In this document: positions 23,941-33,952 of the stretch, piece by piece
Position numbering within the stretch: the first letter of the stretch is position 1
Layout of the letters: every line of letters begins with the position of its first letter
DNA from: Acidobacteriota bacterium
GTDB taxonomy: Bacteria; Acidobacteriota; Terriglobia; Acidiferrales; UBA7541
DNA: 39,451 nucleotides
NCBI GenBank assembly: GCA_018268785.1
Contig: JAFDVY010000026.1
Coordinates: forward strand, 1-39,451
Direction: 5' to 3'
Notes under the pieces: model-generated
Told to the model about the DNA's origin: nothing
Database searches by the model: none
Seen by the model: only the letters and a program-made list of their open reading frames with translations
Program-made: the position numbers and the translations under genes

Positions 23941-25995
23941 GTGAGCCAGCCGAATATTTCGCAACTTTCCGTAAACACCATCCGCACGCTGTCCATTGAT
24001 GCCGTGCAACAAGCGAATTCGGGCCATCCAGGCGCGCCGATGGGTCTTGCACCGGTGATGTACGCGCTCTGGCAAAAAGCTTTGCGCTACGATCCATCAA
24101 AGCCGCTCTGGCCGAATCGCGATCGCTTCGTGTTGAGCGCTGGGCACGCTTCGATGCTGCTTTATTCGACGCTTCATCTTGCGGGAGTGAAAGCCGCCGA
24201 TCATCACGGCAAAATCCTCGATCAACTTTCCGTTTCGCTCGATGAGATCAAGCGCTTTCGGCAGATTGACAGCCGCACGCCGGGCCATCCCGAATCGCAT
24301 CTGACAACGGGCGTGGAAACGACAACCGGTCCGCTCGGCCAAGGCGCGGGCAACAGTGTTGGTATGGCCATGGCGGGAAAATGGCTTGCGGCGAATTACA
24401 ACAAGCCTGGCTTTACGTTGTTCGACTTCGATGTTTACGCAATTTGCGGCGACGGCGACCTCATGGAAGGCGTTTGTTGTGAAGCCGCTTCCCTTGCTGG
24501 GCATTTGAAGCTCGGCAATCTCTGTTGGATTTACGACAACAACCGCGTGACGCTCGATGGGCCCGCTTCGTGGTCGTTCAGCGAGGATACGCTCACGCGC
24601 TTTAAAGGCTACGGCTGGAACACGCTTGAAGTGAAAGACGCGAACAATCTCGACGAACTCGCAGCAGCGTATCAAGCCTTCAAGAACACAAATGACCGGC
24701 CGACGCTGATCGTCGTGGATAGTCACATCGGCTATGGCTCGCCGAACAAACACGATTCGTACGAAGCTCACGGTGAACCGCTGGGTGAAGCGGAAGTGAG
24801 ATTAACAAAAGAAGCGTACGGCTGGCCGCCGGATGCAAAATTCCTCGTACCGGATGGCGTCTACGACGATTTCAAGAATGGCGTTGGCAAGCGCGGCGCG
24901 GAGCTGAGCAGCGCGTGGGAGAAGCAATTCGGCGAATATGCGAAGCAATTTCCCGATCTTGCCGCGAATTTGACCAAGATGCAGGCCCGCGAATTGCCCG
25001 CGGGCTGGGACAAGGACGTTCCAAGTTTCCCCGCCGATGCAAAAGGCATGGGGACTCGGGAAAGCTCCGGCAAGGCGCTCAACGCCATTGCGAAAAATCT
25101 TCCGTGGTTTATTGGCGGTTCTGCTGACCTCGCGAAATCGAACAAGACAAACCTCGACACGGCATGGGCCGGCGAGTATCTGCCGAATCAATATGGCGGG
25201 CGCAACGTTCACTATGGCGTGCGCGAACACGCCATGGCTGCGGCGATGAACGGCATGACTCTTTGCGGCCTTCGCCCATTTGGCGGCACGTTTTTCAATT
25301 TCAGCGATTACAACAAGCCGTCCATCCGGCTTGCGGCGCTGATGGAAATACCGGTCATTTTCGTTTTCACGCACGATTCCATCGGCGTTGGCGAAGACGG
25401 GCCCACGCACCAGCCAATCGAGCAACTCGCCGGCTTGCGCGCTATGCCGAACCTCCTCGTCATTCGCCCTGGCGATGCCAACGAAGTTTCCGAAGCGTAC
25501 AAAGTTGCCGTCGCTCAAACGCATCGTCCAACCGCGATGGTTCTCTCGCGCCAGGCTACGCCGACGCTAGACCGCGCCAAGTACGCGTCGGCGAGCGGCG
25601 TTGCGAAAGGCGGGTACGTACTCGCCGACGCCCCGGGAGGCAAGCCGGATATCATTCTCATCGGCACCGGCACGGAACTCAGCCTCTGTGTGGACGCTTA
25701 CGAAAGACTCAAGGCCGAGGGAATAAATGCCCGCGTAGTCAGTCTCCCGTGTATCGAGTTGTTTGACGAACAGGACGCCACCTACAAAGAAAGCGTGCTT
25801 CCGGGCAGCGTCGCGGCGCGCGTCTCTGTCGAAATGGCTTCCACCTTCGGATGGGAACGCTACATCGGACTCAAAGGCAAGGCCATCGGCATGCATTCTT
25901 TCGGAGCATCTGCCCCCTTGAAGGATTTGCTGAAAAAATTCGGATTCAATGTGGACGTGGTCGTTTCCGCGGCAAAATCTCTGCTCGGAAAATGA
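23941..25995 (+). CDS. tkt: Transketolase
   Basis: A 684-residue thiamine-diphosphate enzyme that transfers two-carbon units between pentose and hexose/triose phosphates in the non-oxidative pentose phosphate pathway. Start GTG 23941 (V/M-SQPNISQLSVNTIR) is preferred because GAGGGAG lies just upstream. A TTG at 23899 is an unlikely longer start. Visible motifs are QANSGHPGAPMGLA (substrate His), the cofactor motif starting GDGDLMEGV at residue 170 with YDNN, then HDSIGVGEDGPTHQPIEQLA and MVLSRQ in the pyrimidine-binding half, and the C-terminal domain FGWERYIG. It is the first gene of a seven-gene sugar-phosphate cluster. Confidence 0.97.
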   Translation: MSQPNISQLSVNTIRTLSIDAVQQANSGHPGAPMGLAPVMYALWQKALRYDPSKPLWPNRDRFVLSAGHASMLLYSTLHLAGVKAADHHGKILDQLSVSLDEIKRFRQIDSRTPGHPESHLTTGVETTTGPLGQGAGNSVGMAMAGKWLAANYNKPGFTLFDFDVYAICGDGDLMEGVCCEAASLAGHLKLGNLCWIYDNNRVTLDGPASWSFSEDTLTRFKGYGWNTLEVKDANNLDELAAAYQAFKNTNDRPTLIVVDSHIGYGSPNKHDSYEAHGEPLGEAEVRLTKEAYGWPPDAKFLVPDGVYDDFKNGVGKRGAELSSAWEKQFGEYAKQFPDLAANLTKMQARELPAGWDKDVPSFPADAKGMGTRESSGKALNAIAKNLPWFIGGSADLAKSNKTNLDTAWAGEYLPNQYGGRNVHYGVREHAMAAAMNGMTLCGLRPFGGTFFNFSDYNKPSIRLAALMEIPVIFVFTHDSIGVGEDGPTHQPIEQLAGLRAMPNLLVIRPGDANEVSEAYKVAVAQTHRPTAMVLSRQATPTLDRAKYASASGVAKGGYVLADAPGGKPDIILIGTGTELSLCVDAYERLKAEGINARVVSLPCIELFDEQDATYKESVLPGSVAARVSVEMASTFGWERYIGLKGKAIGMHSFGASAPLKDLLKKFGFNVDVVVSAAKSLLGK

Positions 25996-26138
25996 CATTC
26001 GGGAAAAAGTCCGGGCTGGTAAGAAAAAATTAACCCGAAACCTTGTCCGGCTCTGGCATCTCAATCGAGAAGGGAAGTTTTTCTCGCAGAGGAGTAAAAT
26101 AGGCTTCTGCAACAGGACCGGCAAAAAGGAGAAGTAGC

Positions 26139-27308
26139 ATGACGACCACCACTACCATCCCCAGTATGAGCTCAGCACATGGCGCGAATCCCTTGAAAGG
26201 ACTCCTCGCGTACGGCCAGTCTCCCTGGCTTGATTTTATTCGCCGCAACATCCTGCTCAACGGCGACTTGAAAAAAATGATCAATGAAGACGGCTTGCGC
26301 GGAATGACCTCCAACCCCGCCATCTTCGAAAAAGCCATCACCGCCGGCGACGATTACAACGACATTATTAAAGCGCCTGGCGCCAAGTCTTCCACTGCCA
26401 TGGCGCTCTACGAAAAAATCGCCATTCGCGATGTGCAGGACGCCTGCGACATTTTCAAATCAGTTCACGCCGAAACCAAAGGCCGCGACGGCTACGTCAG
26501 CCTGGAAGTTTCGCCAAACCTCGCCTTCGATACGCAGGGCACGCTTGACGAGGCGCGCCGCCTCTGGAAGACCGTGAATCGCCCCAATGTGATGATCAAA
26601 ATTCCTGCAACTCCGCAAGGGATTCCCGCGATTCGCCAGGCGCTCGAAGAGGGCATCAACATCAACATCACGCTTCTCTTCGCTCAATCCGCTTACGAAC
26701 AGGTTGCGGAAGCCTACCTCGCCGCACTGGAAGCGCGCGCGGCAAAGGGGCAGGAAATCTCGCACATTGCCAGCGTCGCGAGCTTTTTCGTCAGCCGCAT
26801 TGATTCGCTCGTGGACAGCAAGATCGATGCAATGGAAAAAACCGAAGCAGACTCGAACAAAAAGGCTCTTCTCGAATCGCTTCGCGGAAAAGTTGCCATC
26901 GCGAATGCTCGCCGCACTTACGCGAAGTATCAGGAGCTTTTTGGCGGGGCACGCTGGAAAGCTCTTGCCGCAAAGGGCGGCCAGACGCAACGTTTACTGT
27001 GGGCCAGCACAAGCACGAAGAATCCCAAATACCGCGACGTGCTCTATGTCGAAGAGCTCATTGGCGCGGACACCGTGGACACCATTCCTCCTGCCACTTT
27101 CGATGCCTTCCGCGATCACGGCAAATTGCGCCCCAGCCTTACGGAAAATGTCGCGGGTGCAAACAAAACCATGACGGATCTTGAGGCCGCGGGAATCCCC
27201 ATGAAGGAAGTCACGGACAAACTGATCGCCGACGCGGTAAAACTCTTCCAGGATCCTTTCAAATCCCTGCTTGAGACCATTGCAAAACATTCGGGAGCTG
27301 CCGCGTGA
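26139..27308 (+). CDS. tal: Transaldolase
   Basis: A 389-residue transaldolase of the long type (TalB-like barrel), which transfers a dihydroxyacetone unit between sedoheptulose 7-phosphate and glyceraldehyde 3-phosphate. Family segments are LDFIRRNILLNGDLKKMI, GMTSNPAIFEKAI, YVSLEVSPNLAFDT, and the active-site strand NVMIKIPATPQGIPAI with the Schiff-base Lys in MIKIPAT. GININITLLFAQSAYEQVAEAYL and SHIASVASFFVSRIDSLVD follow. AAAAGGAG stands before the ATG. The stop codon overlaps the start of the isomerase gene (GTGA). In several bacteria these two enzymes form one polypeptide (Tal-Pgi), and this pair looks like that fusion split, or the form before it. Confidence 0.96.
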   Translation: MTTTTTIPSMSSAHGANPLKGLLAYGQSPWLDFIRRNILLNGDLKKMINEDGLRGMTSNPAIFEKAITAGDDYNDIIKAPGAKSSTAMALYEKIAIRDVQDACDIFKSVHAETKGRDGYVSLEVSPNLAFDTQGTLDEARRLWKTVNRPNVMIKIPATPQGIPAIRQALEEGININITLLFAQSAYEQVAEAYLAALEARAAKGQEISHIASVASFFVSRIDSLVDSKIDAMEKTEADSNKKALLESLRGKVAIANARRTYAKYQELFGGARWKALAAKGGQTQRLLWASTSTKNPKYRDVLYVEELIGADTVDTIPPATFDAFRDHGKLRPSLTENVAGANKTMTDLEAAGIPMKEVTDKLIADAVKLFQDPFKSLLETIAKHSGAAA

Positions 27309-29020
27309 GCTTGAACAAGCTGGCGTACAAACTCCCCGCAAATCTCGCGTCGGCTGTCGCTGCTGCGCTCACGGATTGGAAATCGAATAACAAAGTCGCT
27401 CGCCTGTGGGCAAAAGACGCCACGGTGTGGACCGGCGCGGATGAAGGCAGTTGGCTCGGCTGGCTTTCGATCACCGATGAACAGCTCGCCAACGCGCACA
27501 CGTTCAAAGAACTCGCCGCCGAAGTGAAGAAGCGCAAGTTCAAGCACGTCGTCCTGCTCGGTATGGGCGGTTCGAGCCTTTGCCCGGAAGTGATGCGGAT
27601 CACGTTCGGCAAAATCAAGGGCTTCCCCGAGATGCACGTCCTCGATTCCACGGACCCCGTGCAAATCAAGACTCTCGAGAAAAAACTCGATCTCAAGAAA
27701 ACCCTCTGCATCGTCTCCAGCAAGTCCGGCAGCACGCTCGAACCGAATATCTTCAAGCAATATTTCTTCGAACGGGTAAAAGCCAAAGTCGGCGCGGACA
27801 AAGTTGGCAGCCATTTCATCGCCGTGACCGATCCCGGCTCGAAAATGCAGCAAGTGGCCGAAGGCGATAAATTCTGGAAAATTTTCGCAGGCGTCCCCAG
27901 CATTGGCGGCCGCTACTCGGCTCTTTCGAATTTCGGCATGGTCCCCTCAGCCGCGATGGGTCTCGACGTTCCTAAATTCCTGAAGACCACGCACGAAATG
28001 GTCACGGCTTGCGGCGCTACTTCCGCCGCTGACAAGAATCCAGGCGTGATTCTCGGTGCAATCTTGGGCGCGGCCGCCAATCAGGGCCGCGACAAGCTCA
28101 CCATCATCGCTTCGCCAGGAATCTACGACCTCGGCGCATGGCTCGAACAACTTCTGGCGGAATCCACCGGAAAAATCGGCAAGGGCATCATCCCCGTTGA
28201 CCGCGAAAATCTTGGTAAACCGGCTTCGTACGGCAACGATCGCGTTTTTGCGTACTTGCGCCTCGCATCCAAACCCAACAAGGCGCAAGACGCCGCAGTC
28301 GCTGCCCTCGAAAAAGCCGGCCATCCCGTCGTTCGCATTTCGCTGCCTAACATTCATTCCATCGGCCAGGAATTTTTCCGCTGGGAAATCGCCACCGCCG
28401 TCGCCGGCTCCGTCATCGGCATCAATGCCTTCAATCAGCCCGACGTTGAGGCCAGCAAAATCGAAACGCGCAAGTTAACGAGCGAATATGAAGCTACGGG
28501 CCACCTCCCCGCCGAATCGCCATTTTTTGAAGCGCCTGGAGTCAAACTTTTTGCCGATGAAAAGAACGCGGCTGCTCTCGGTGGCGGCTCAAAACTTCTG
28601 GACGCGCTGAAAAAGCATCTGGCTCGTGCTGGAGCCGGCGACTACTTTGCCACCCTTGCCTACATTCCGATGAACGCGGAAAACGAAAAAATTCTGCAGG
28701 AATTTCGCCACGTTGTCCGCGACAAGAAGAAAGTCGCCACCTGCCTCGGCTTTGGCCCGCGCTTCCTTCATTCCACGGGACAAGCTTACAAGGGCGGTCC
28801 CAACAGCGGCGTCTTTCTTCAAATCACCTGCGACGACTCCTCCGATTTAAGTGTGCCCGGTCAGAAATACACGTTTGGCATCGTAAAAGCCGCACAGGCT
28901 CGCGGAGACTTCAACGTTCTCGCCGAGCGTGGCCGCCGCGCATTGCGCGTTCATCTGGGCAAGAATCTGAAGTCCGGTCTCAAAGCGCTTTCCAAAGCGG
29001 TGCAGCAAGCGGTTTCCTGA
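27305..29020 (+). CDS. pgi: Glucose-6-phosphate isomerase (Tal-Pgi type)
   Basis: A 571-residue phosphosugar isomerase interconverting glucose 6-phosphate and fructose 6-phosphate. Sugar-isomerase domains carry VVLLGMGGSSLCPEV and IVSSKSGSTLEPN, then ENLGKPASYGNDRVF and SIGQEFFRWEIATAV with the catalytic Glu, and GVFLQITCDDSSDLSVPG near the end. The start is GTG 27305, overlapping the transaldolase stop by four bases. Its length and sequence are those of the C-terminal half of bifunctional transaldolase/phosphoglucose isomerase proteins rather than of the classic E. coli Pgi. Confidence 0.94.
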   Translation: MSLNKLAYKLPANLASAVAAALTDWKSNNKVARLWAKDATVWTGADEGSWLGWLSITDEQLANAHTFKELAAEVKKRKFKHVVLLGMGGSSLCPEVMRITFGKIKGFPEMHVLDSTDPVQIKTLEKKLDLKKTLCIVSSKSGSTLEPNIFKQYFFERVKAKVGADKVGSHFIAVTDPGSKMQQVAEGDKFWKIFAGVPSIGGRYSALSNFGMVPSAAMGLDVPKFLKTTHEMVTACGATSAADKNPGVILGAILGAAANQGRDKLTIIASPGIYDLGAWLEQLLAESTGKIGKGIIPVDRENLGKPASYGNDRVFAYLRLASKPNKAQDAAVAALEKAGHPVVRISLPNIHSIGQEFFRWEIATAVAGSVIGINAFNQPDVEASKIETRKLTSEYEATGHLPAESPFFEAPGVKLFADEKNAAALGGGSKLLDALKKHLARAGAGDYFATLAYIPMNAENEKILQEFRHVVRDKKKVATCLGFGPRFLHSTGQAYKGGPNSGVFLQITCDDSSDLSVPGQKYTFGIVKAAQARGDFNVLAERGRRALRVHLGKNLKSGLKALSKAVQQAVS

Positions 29021-29084
29021 TTCGATTGGCCTTTAGATGGGCGAGGAATCCTCTCGAACAATTCGCAGCTTAGGAGCAGACAGA

Positions 29085-30104
29085 ATGCAACTAGGAATGA
29101 TCGGTCTGGGGCGGATGGGTGCAAACATGGTGCGCCGCCTGATTCGCAATGGCCACACTTGTGTCGTTTACGATCGCAGCGCCGAATCAGTCAAGCAGCT
29201 TGCCGGCGAAGGCGCGACCGGTTCGGATTCGCTCGACGATTTTGTGAAGAAACTTTCCAAGCCGCGAGCCATCTGGCTGATGGTCCCCGCCGGAGTCGTG
29301 GACGCCACGCTTCACGATCTCGTTCCGAAGCTCGAAAAAGACGACATCGTCATCGATGGCGGCAATTCCTATTACATTGACGACATTCGCCGCGCCAAAG
29401 AACTCTCCGCAAAGGGCATCCACTATTGCGACGTCGGCACCAGCGGCGGCGTCTGGGGTCTGGACCGCGGCTATTGCCAGATGATCGGCGGCGAAGAAGC
29501 AATCGTGAAGCACCTCGATCCCATATTCAAAACGCTGGCGCCCGGCCGCGGCGACGTTCCCCGCACGCCCGGCCGCGAAAAAGCATCCGGCACCGCCGAA
29601 GAAGGCTATCTCCACTGCGGCCCCAACGGGGGCGGCCACTTTGTGAAAATGGTTCACAACGGCATCGAATACGGCTTGATGGCGGCCTACGCCGAAGGCC
29701 TCAATGTGCTGAAACATGCCAACGCCGGAAAATCTCATCGCGAAACCGACGCGGAAACCACACCGCTTCGCAATCCCGAGCACTATCAATACGATTTCAA
29801 CCTCGCGGACATCACCGAGGTCTGGCGCCGCGGCAGCGTCGTCGCTTCCTGGCTCCTCGATCTCACTGCAATTTCCCTTCTCGAACAGCCGAATCTCGAA
29901 CGCTTTTCCGGCCGCGTTTCCGACTCCGGCGAAGGCCGCTGGACCGTTCTCGCAGCCATCGAATCCACCACGCCCGCGCCGGTGCTCACTGCATCTCTCT
30001 ACCAGCGCTTCGTCTCCCGGGGCGAAGACGATTTTGCCGGAAAAGTTCTCTCCGCCATGCGCTTCCAGTTCGGCGGCCATGTGGAAAAGAAGTCCGGCCA
30101 TTAG
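29085..30104 (+). CDS. gnd: 6-phosphogluconate dehydrogenase (decarboxylating), short type
   Basis: A 339-residue oxidoreductase that converts 6-phosphogluconate to ribulose 5-phosphate, CO2 and a reduced cofactor. The N-terminal Rossmann motif is [12 protein letters not shown]. Substrate and catalytic segments include [34 protein letters not shown] and [21 protein letters not shown] with the catalytic Lys. The length (about 340 instead of 470 residues) puts it in the short, often NAD-preferring group. ATG 29085 has TAGGAG upstream. It lies in the middle of the pentose phosphate gene cluster. Confidence 0.95.
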   Translation: MQLGMIGLGRMGANMVRRLIRNGHTCVVYDRSAESVKQLAGEGATGSDSLDDFVKKLSKPRAIWLMVPAGVVDATLHDLVPKLEKDDIVIDGGNSYYIDDIRRAKELSAKGIHYCDVGTSGGVWGLDRGYCQMIGGEEAIVKHLDPIFKTLAPGRGDVPRTPGREKASGTAEEGYLHCGPNGGGHFVKMVHNGIEYGLMAAYAEGLNVLKHANAGKSHRETDAETTPLRNPEHYQYDFNLADITEVWRRGSVVASWLLDLTAISLLEQPNLERFSGRVSDSGEGRWTVLAAIESTTPAPVLTASLYQRFVSRGEDDFAGKVLSAMRFQFGGHVEKKSGH

Positions 30105-30149
30105 GCTTTTCTCCGGTTTTTCTCGGACTTTTCCGGGAAGGATTGAACG

Positions 30150-31727
30150 ATGACCAACGGAAATGCACAGCAGACGGCGCATCCCGCGCCGCCTTGCGTC
30201 ATGGTGATTTTTGGCGCAAGCGGAGATCTCACGAAGCGCAAACTTCTTCCCGCGCTCCTGAATCTTGCGGAAGAAAACCTTCTTCCAAAAGATTTCGCCA
30301 TTGTCGGATTTTCGTTCGACCAGATGACCACCGACGCTCTTCGCGAAAAACTCGGCCGGGAAGTCCGTGAATACGCGCTGCGCCCCGTGGACGACGCCCG
30401 CTGGCAGTGGCTCGTCGAGCGCATCTACTACGTCCAGGGCGACTTCGGCGATCCTGCGGCTTACCAGCGACTCAAGGACCAAATCCTTGGCGTCGAGAAA
30501 ACCCACAACACGCTTGGCAACCGCTTCCACTATCTTGCCGTCGCGCCAAAATTTTTCTCGCCCATCGTCAAACAGCTCGGCCAGGCCGGCCTTACCCAGC
30601 AGGAAAACGGCCGCTGGACCCACGTCATCGTGGAAAAGCCCTTCGGTCACGACCTCGATTCCGCGATTCAATTGAACAAGGAACTAAAAGAAACGCTGAA
30701 CGAAAAGCAGATCTACCGCATTGACCACTATCTCGGTAAAGAGACCGTGCAAAATCTCATGGTCTTCCGCTTCGCCAACTCCATCCTCGAACCCCTCTGG
30801 AACCGCAATTACATTGACCACGTGCAGATTACCGCCGCTGAAACCGTTGGCGTCGAACACCGCGGCGGTTTTTACGAAACCGCCGGCGCTTTGCGAGACA
30901 TGGTCCCGAACCATCTTTTCCAACTTCTTACGCTTACCGCGATGGAGCCTCCCATCTCCTTCGAAGCTGACGCCGTCCGCGACAAGCAAGCCGAAATTCT
31001 TCATGCCGTCACTCCGCCCGCGCCGGAAACGATCCTGCAAACCATGGTCCGCGGCCAGTATGGAGAAGGCAGCCTCGACGGCGAAAAGCTCCCTGCTTAT
31101 CGCGATGAACCGCAGGTTGCGCCCGACTCTCACACCGAAACCTTCGTCGCGTTAAAACTCTGCATAGACAACTGGCGCTGGGCCGACGTGCCTTTTTACT
31201 TGCGCACCGGAAAACGCATGGCCAAACGCGTCACCGAAATCGCCATTCAATTCCGCAAGCCGCCGTTTCAGCTTTTCAGCAAGACTCCCATCAAAGATCC
31301 ACGCGCCAATCGACTCGTCATTCACATTCAGCCCGAAGAAGGCATTTCACTTCGCCTCGGCGCAAAGGTTCCCGGCTCCGTCATGAAGCTCGGCCTGGTT
31401 CACATGGATTTCGACTATTCCCGCGACTTCGGCACTTCTTACAGTACTGGTTACGAACGCCTTCTCTACGATTGCATGATCGGCGACGCCACGCTCTTCC
31501 AGCGCGCAGACATGGTCGAAGCAGGCTGGAGCGTGATTCAGCCTGTCCTGGATGTCTGGAAAGCTCTGCCCGCTCGCGATTTTCCAAATTATCCCGCCGG
31601 TTGCTGGGGTCCGCAGGAAGCCGATGCGATGATGGCCCGCGACGGCCGCGCCTGGCGCGATATCGATTCCGACGAACCGCTCACGGCCAACTGCCCCGCG
31701 CGCGCCAGCGGCAAGGCACACGCTTAG
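30150..31727 (+). CDS. zwf: Glucose-6-phosphate 1-dehydrogenase
   Basis: A 525-residue enzyme for the first oxidative step of the pentose phosphate pathway, glucose 6-phosphate to 6-phosphogluconolactone with NAD(P)+ reduction. The cofactor motif is [17 protein letters not shown]. The substrate-binding signature [15 protein letters not shown] has the conserved Asp-His (His193). [21 protein letters not shown] is also typical. The ATG is 45 bases after the 6-phosphogluconate dehydrogenase stop with GGAAGG upstream. The next gene encodes the lactonase for its product. Confidence 0.97.
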   Translation: MTNGNAQQTAHPAPPCVMVIFGASGDLTKRKLLPALLNLAEENLLPKDFAIVGFSFDQMTTDALREKLGREVREYALRPVDDARWQWLVERIYYVQGDFGDPAAYQRLKDQILGVEKTHNTLGNRFHYLAVAPKFFSPIVKQLGQAGLTQQENGRWTHVIVEKPFGHDLDSAIQLNKELKETLNEKQIYRIDHYLGKETVQNLMVFRFANSILEPLWNRNYIDHVQITAAETVGVEHRGGFYETAGALRDMVPNHLFQLLTLTAMEPPISFEADAVRDKQAEILHAVTPPAPETILQTMVRGQYGEGSLDGEKLPAYRDEPQVAPDSHTETFVALKLCIDNWRWADVPFYLRTGKRMAKRVTEIAIQFRKPPFQLFSKTPIKDPRANRLVIHIQPEEGISLRLGAKVPGSVMKLGLVHMDFDYSRDFGTSYSTGYERLLYDCMIGDATLFQRADMVEAGWSVIQPVLDVWKALPARDFPNYPAGCWGPQEADAMMARDGRAWRDIDSDEPLTANCPARASGKAHA

Positions 31728-31739
31728 GAGAATTCCCTC

Positions 31740-32498
31740 TTGGATCGCGTCATCAAAATTTTCCCAGACATCGCCGCAATCTCCCGGCACGCCGCAGCCA
31801 TTTTCATAAATGCCGCCCAGCAAGCCGTCAGAGAGCGCGGCGTTTTCCGCGTAGCCATGGCAGGCGGCTCCACCCCGAAAACGCTCTACGCCCTCCTCGT
31901 CTCCGAGCCGCTTCGCTCGCAGCTTCCCTTCGACAAAATGCAGCTTTTCTTCGGAGACGACCGCCACGTTCCGCCGGATCATCCCGACAGTAACTTCCGC
32001 ATGGTCAGCGAAAACTTTACCTCGAAAACCCCCATCAAGCCCGAGCAGGTCTTTCGCATGAAAACGGAACTGCAGGACACGGAAAAAGCCGCGCTCGATT
32101 ACGAACAAGTCTTGAAAACGCAATTCGCCCTCAAGCCCGGCGAACTTCCCCGCTTCGACCTGATGATGCTCGGCATGGGCAATGAAGGCCACACGCTTTC
32201 GCTCTTCCCCGCCACCACCGCCCTGCGCGATAATGGACGGCTGGTTGTGCGCACCTGGGTCGGCAAGCTTTACACCGAGCGCATCACTTGCACCGCACCG
32301 GTCGCGAATAATTCCGCGGCCGTTCTCTTCATGATCGCGGGCGCGGACAAGGCGCCTGCCCTGAAAGCGGTTCTCGAAGGTCCGTACGAGCCGGACCAGT
32401 TGCCGGCGCAATACATCAAGCCGGCAAATGGCAAATTGGTTTTTCTGGTCGATTCCGCCGCGGGCGGAATGTTATCGAAGGATTTGGCAGCCGTCTAA
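31740..32498 (+). CDS. pgl: 6-phosphogluconolactonase
   Basis: A 252-residue hydrolase of 6-phosphogluconolactone, product of the preceding gene. Family segments are AMAGGSTPKTLYALL, FFGDDRHVPPDHPDSNFRM and MMLGMGNEGHTLSLFP. The start is a TTG at 31740, with TAGGAG 9 bases upstream. It is 12 bases after the dehydrogenase stop, so it is co-transcribed. It is followed by a 130-base gap with two palindromes. Confidence 0.94.
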   Translation: MDRVIKIFPDIAAISRHAAAIFINAAQQAVRERGVFRVAMAGGSTPKTLYALLVSEPLRSQLPFDKMQLFFGDDRHVPPDHPDSNFRMVSENFTSKTPIKPEQVFRMKTELQDTEKAALDYEQVLKTQFALKPGELPRFDLMMLGMGNEGHTLSLFPATTALRDNGRLVVRTWVGKLYTERITCTAPVANNSAAVLFMIAGADKAPALKAVLEGPYEPDQLPAQYIKPANGKLVFLVDSAAGGMLSKDLAAV

Positions 32499-32524
32499 CC
32501 GGCTACGAAAGGTTTCTTTAGGAA

Positions 32525-32544
32525 GCGGGGGCTTCAGCCCCCGC
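32525..32544. repeat. Palindromic REP-like element (GCGGGGGCT/AGCCCCCGC)
   Basis: A perfect 9-bp inverted repeat with a two-base TC loop in the gap between the lactonase and aldolase genes. It is a member of the GGGGCTTTAGCCCC-like family seen in several gaps of this window. Confidence 0.7.
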
Positions 32545-32564
32545 GCAGGCCCTGTTCGTTGAGC

Positions 32565-32578
32565 GGGGCTTTAGCCCC
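32565..32578. repeat. Palindromic REP-like element (GGGGCT/AGCCCC)
   Basis: A 6-bp perfect inverted repeat with loop TT, 20 bases after the previous palindrome. Together they form a two-unit REP-type cluster. Confidence 0.65.
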
Positions 32579-32630
32579 TGAAGAGGACCAAGGCTGTTTT
32601 TCAGCAACCATCTAAGGAGATTTTTTCGAA

Positions 32631-33704
32631 ATGGCAACAACCACTAGCCCCATTCAGCAGCTTCTCGGCGCCAAAGCGGAATCCCTTCTCGGATTCAGCT
32701 CGCCGAAGATTTCCAAATCACGCCTGCATCTGCCCGGCCCTGATTTCATCGATCGTATCTTCGCGCCGTCCGACCGCAGCCCCCGCGTGCTCGCCAGCCT
32801 TCATCGCATGTTCAACCACGGACGCCTCGCTGGCTCCGGCTATCTTTCCATCCTCCCGGTCGATCAGGGCATCGAGCACTCCGCCGGCGCCAGTTTCGCC
32901 AAGAATCCCGATTATTTCGACGGCGAAAATATCGTCAAGCTCGCCATCGAAGGCGGCTGCAACGCCGTCGCTTCCACGTTCGGCGTGCTCGGCTCCGTCG
33001 CGCGCAAATACGCCCACAAAATTCCGTTCATGGTGAAGGTCAATCACAACGAACTTCTCACCTATCCCAACAAAGCCGACCAGATCATGTTCGGCACCAT
33101 CAAGACCGCCTTTGACATGGGCGCAGTCGCCGTCGGCGCCACCATCTACTTCGGCTCCGATCAGAGCACACGCCAGATCATCGAAGTTAGCCAGGCTTTC
33201 GCTCACGCTCACGAACTTGGCATGGCCACCGTGCTCTGGTGCTACCTCCGCAACAACGCATTCAAAAAAGACAAGGACTACCACGTCTCCGCGGATCTCA
33301 CCGGACAGGCCAACCATCTCGGCGTCACCATCGAAGCCGACATCATCAAACAAAAACTTCCGGAAAATAACGGCGGCTATCAAATGCTCAATATGGGCGA
33401 TTCCAGCTACGGCAAATTCGATAAACGCATTTACACCGACCTCGCCAGCGATCACCCCATCGACCTCTGCCGCTATCAGGTCGCGAATTGCTACATGGGC
33501 CGCGCCGGCCTCATCAACTCCGGCGGCGCGTCCGGCGCAAACGACTTTGAAGAAGCGGTAGCCACCGCCGTCATCAACAAGCGCGCTGGCGGCACCGGTC
33601 TCATCTCCGGCCGCAAAGCGTTCCAGCGCCCCATGAACGAAGGCGTAAAACTCCTGAACACCATTCAAGACGTTTACCTGAGCTCCGAAGTCACCGTCGC
33701 CTAA
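32631..33704 (+). CDS. fbaB: Class I fructose-bisphosphate aldolase (archaeal/DhnA type)
   Basis: A 357-residue Schiff-base aldolase that cleaves or forms fructose 1,6-bisphosphate. The family is recognised from [70 protein letters not shown], the ADIIKQKLP segment, and the C-terminal [13 protein letters not shown] and [20 protein letters not shown]. The Lys in [10 protein letters not shown] is a good candidate for the Schiff base. It is the last gene of the sugar-phosphate cluster and is followed by a strong terminator at 33759. In this context it may serve gluconeogenesis. Confidence 0.95.
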   Translation: MATTTSPIQQLLGAKAESLLGFSSPKISKSRLHLPGPDFIDRIFAPSDRSPRVLASLHRMFNHGRLAGSGYLSILPVDQGIEHSAGASFAKNPDYFDGENIVKLAIEGGCNAVASTFGVLGSVARKYAHKIPFMVKVNHNELLTYPNKADQIMFGTIKTAFDMGAVAVGATIYFGSDQSTRQIIEVSQAFAHAHELGMATVLWCYLRNNAFKKDKDYHVSADLTGQANHLGVTIEADIIKQKLPENNGGYQMLNMGDSSYGKFDKRIYTDLASDHPIDLCRYQVANCYMGRAGLINSGGASGANDFEEAVATAVINKRAGGTGLISGRKAFQRPMNEGVKLLNTIQDVYLSSEVTVA

Positions 33705-33708
33705 CGTC

Positions 33709-33757
33709 GCTGTTTCGTTTCCTGACGCTGCGTTTCCTGGTGTTTCGTTTCCTGATG
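33709..33757. repeat. Short tandem repeat of CGTTTCCTG units
   Basis: Between the aldolase stop and its terminator the word CGTTTCCTG occurs three times at intervals of about 15-17 bases (GCTGTTTCGTTTCCTGAC, GCTGCGTTTCCTGGT, GTTTCGTTTCCTGAT). It is non-coding and probably arose by slippage. Confidence 0.6.
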
Positions 33758-33758
33758 T

Positions 33759-33791
33759 AGGGGCACGATATATCGTGCCCCTCTTTTTCTT
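33759..33791 (+). terminator. Intrinsic terminator after the aldolase gene
   Basis: A 24-bp perfect palindrome (12-bp arms AGGGGCACGATA and its complement, 33759-33782) is followed by CTTTTTCTT. The stem is long and stable, and the T-run is in the right place for termination of the sugar-phosphate operon. The palindrome could also belong to the repeat family in nearby gaps. Confidence 0.8.
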
Positions 33792-33952
33792 GAGCGAAAC
33801 TCGCGCCGGGAAAGTCCAGGCGCGGCTCGACGCCACATTTCTTCCCGCTAACGCTGGCATGCTGAAGCGGGCTGGTGCTCTCTTCCATCTTCCATGCAAC
33901 AGTTAAGGCCTTAGTGCATCCTACTGGTCTGAATCAGTACAAGGAGCGCATC

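Noticed and set aside
29187..30671. Long minus-strand open frame of almost 500 codons
   Set aside because: It is antisense to the 6-phosphogluconate dehydrogenase and zwf genes, whose products are clearly recognised. A codon-usage shadow.
33709..33757. Tandem repeat as a CRISPR-like array
   Set aside because: The units are too short and too degenerate, with no unique spacers. No cas genes are nearby.
32718..33899. Long minus-strand open frame of almost 400 codons
   Set aside because: It is antisense to the aldolase gene and continues through the terminator palindrome. It is Gly/Ala/Val/Asp-rich as typical of shadow frames.
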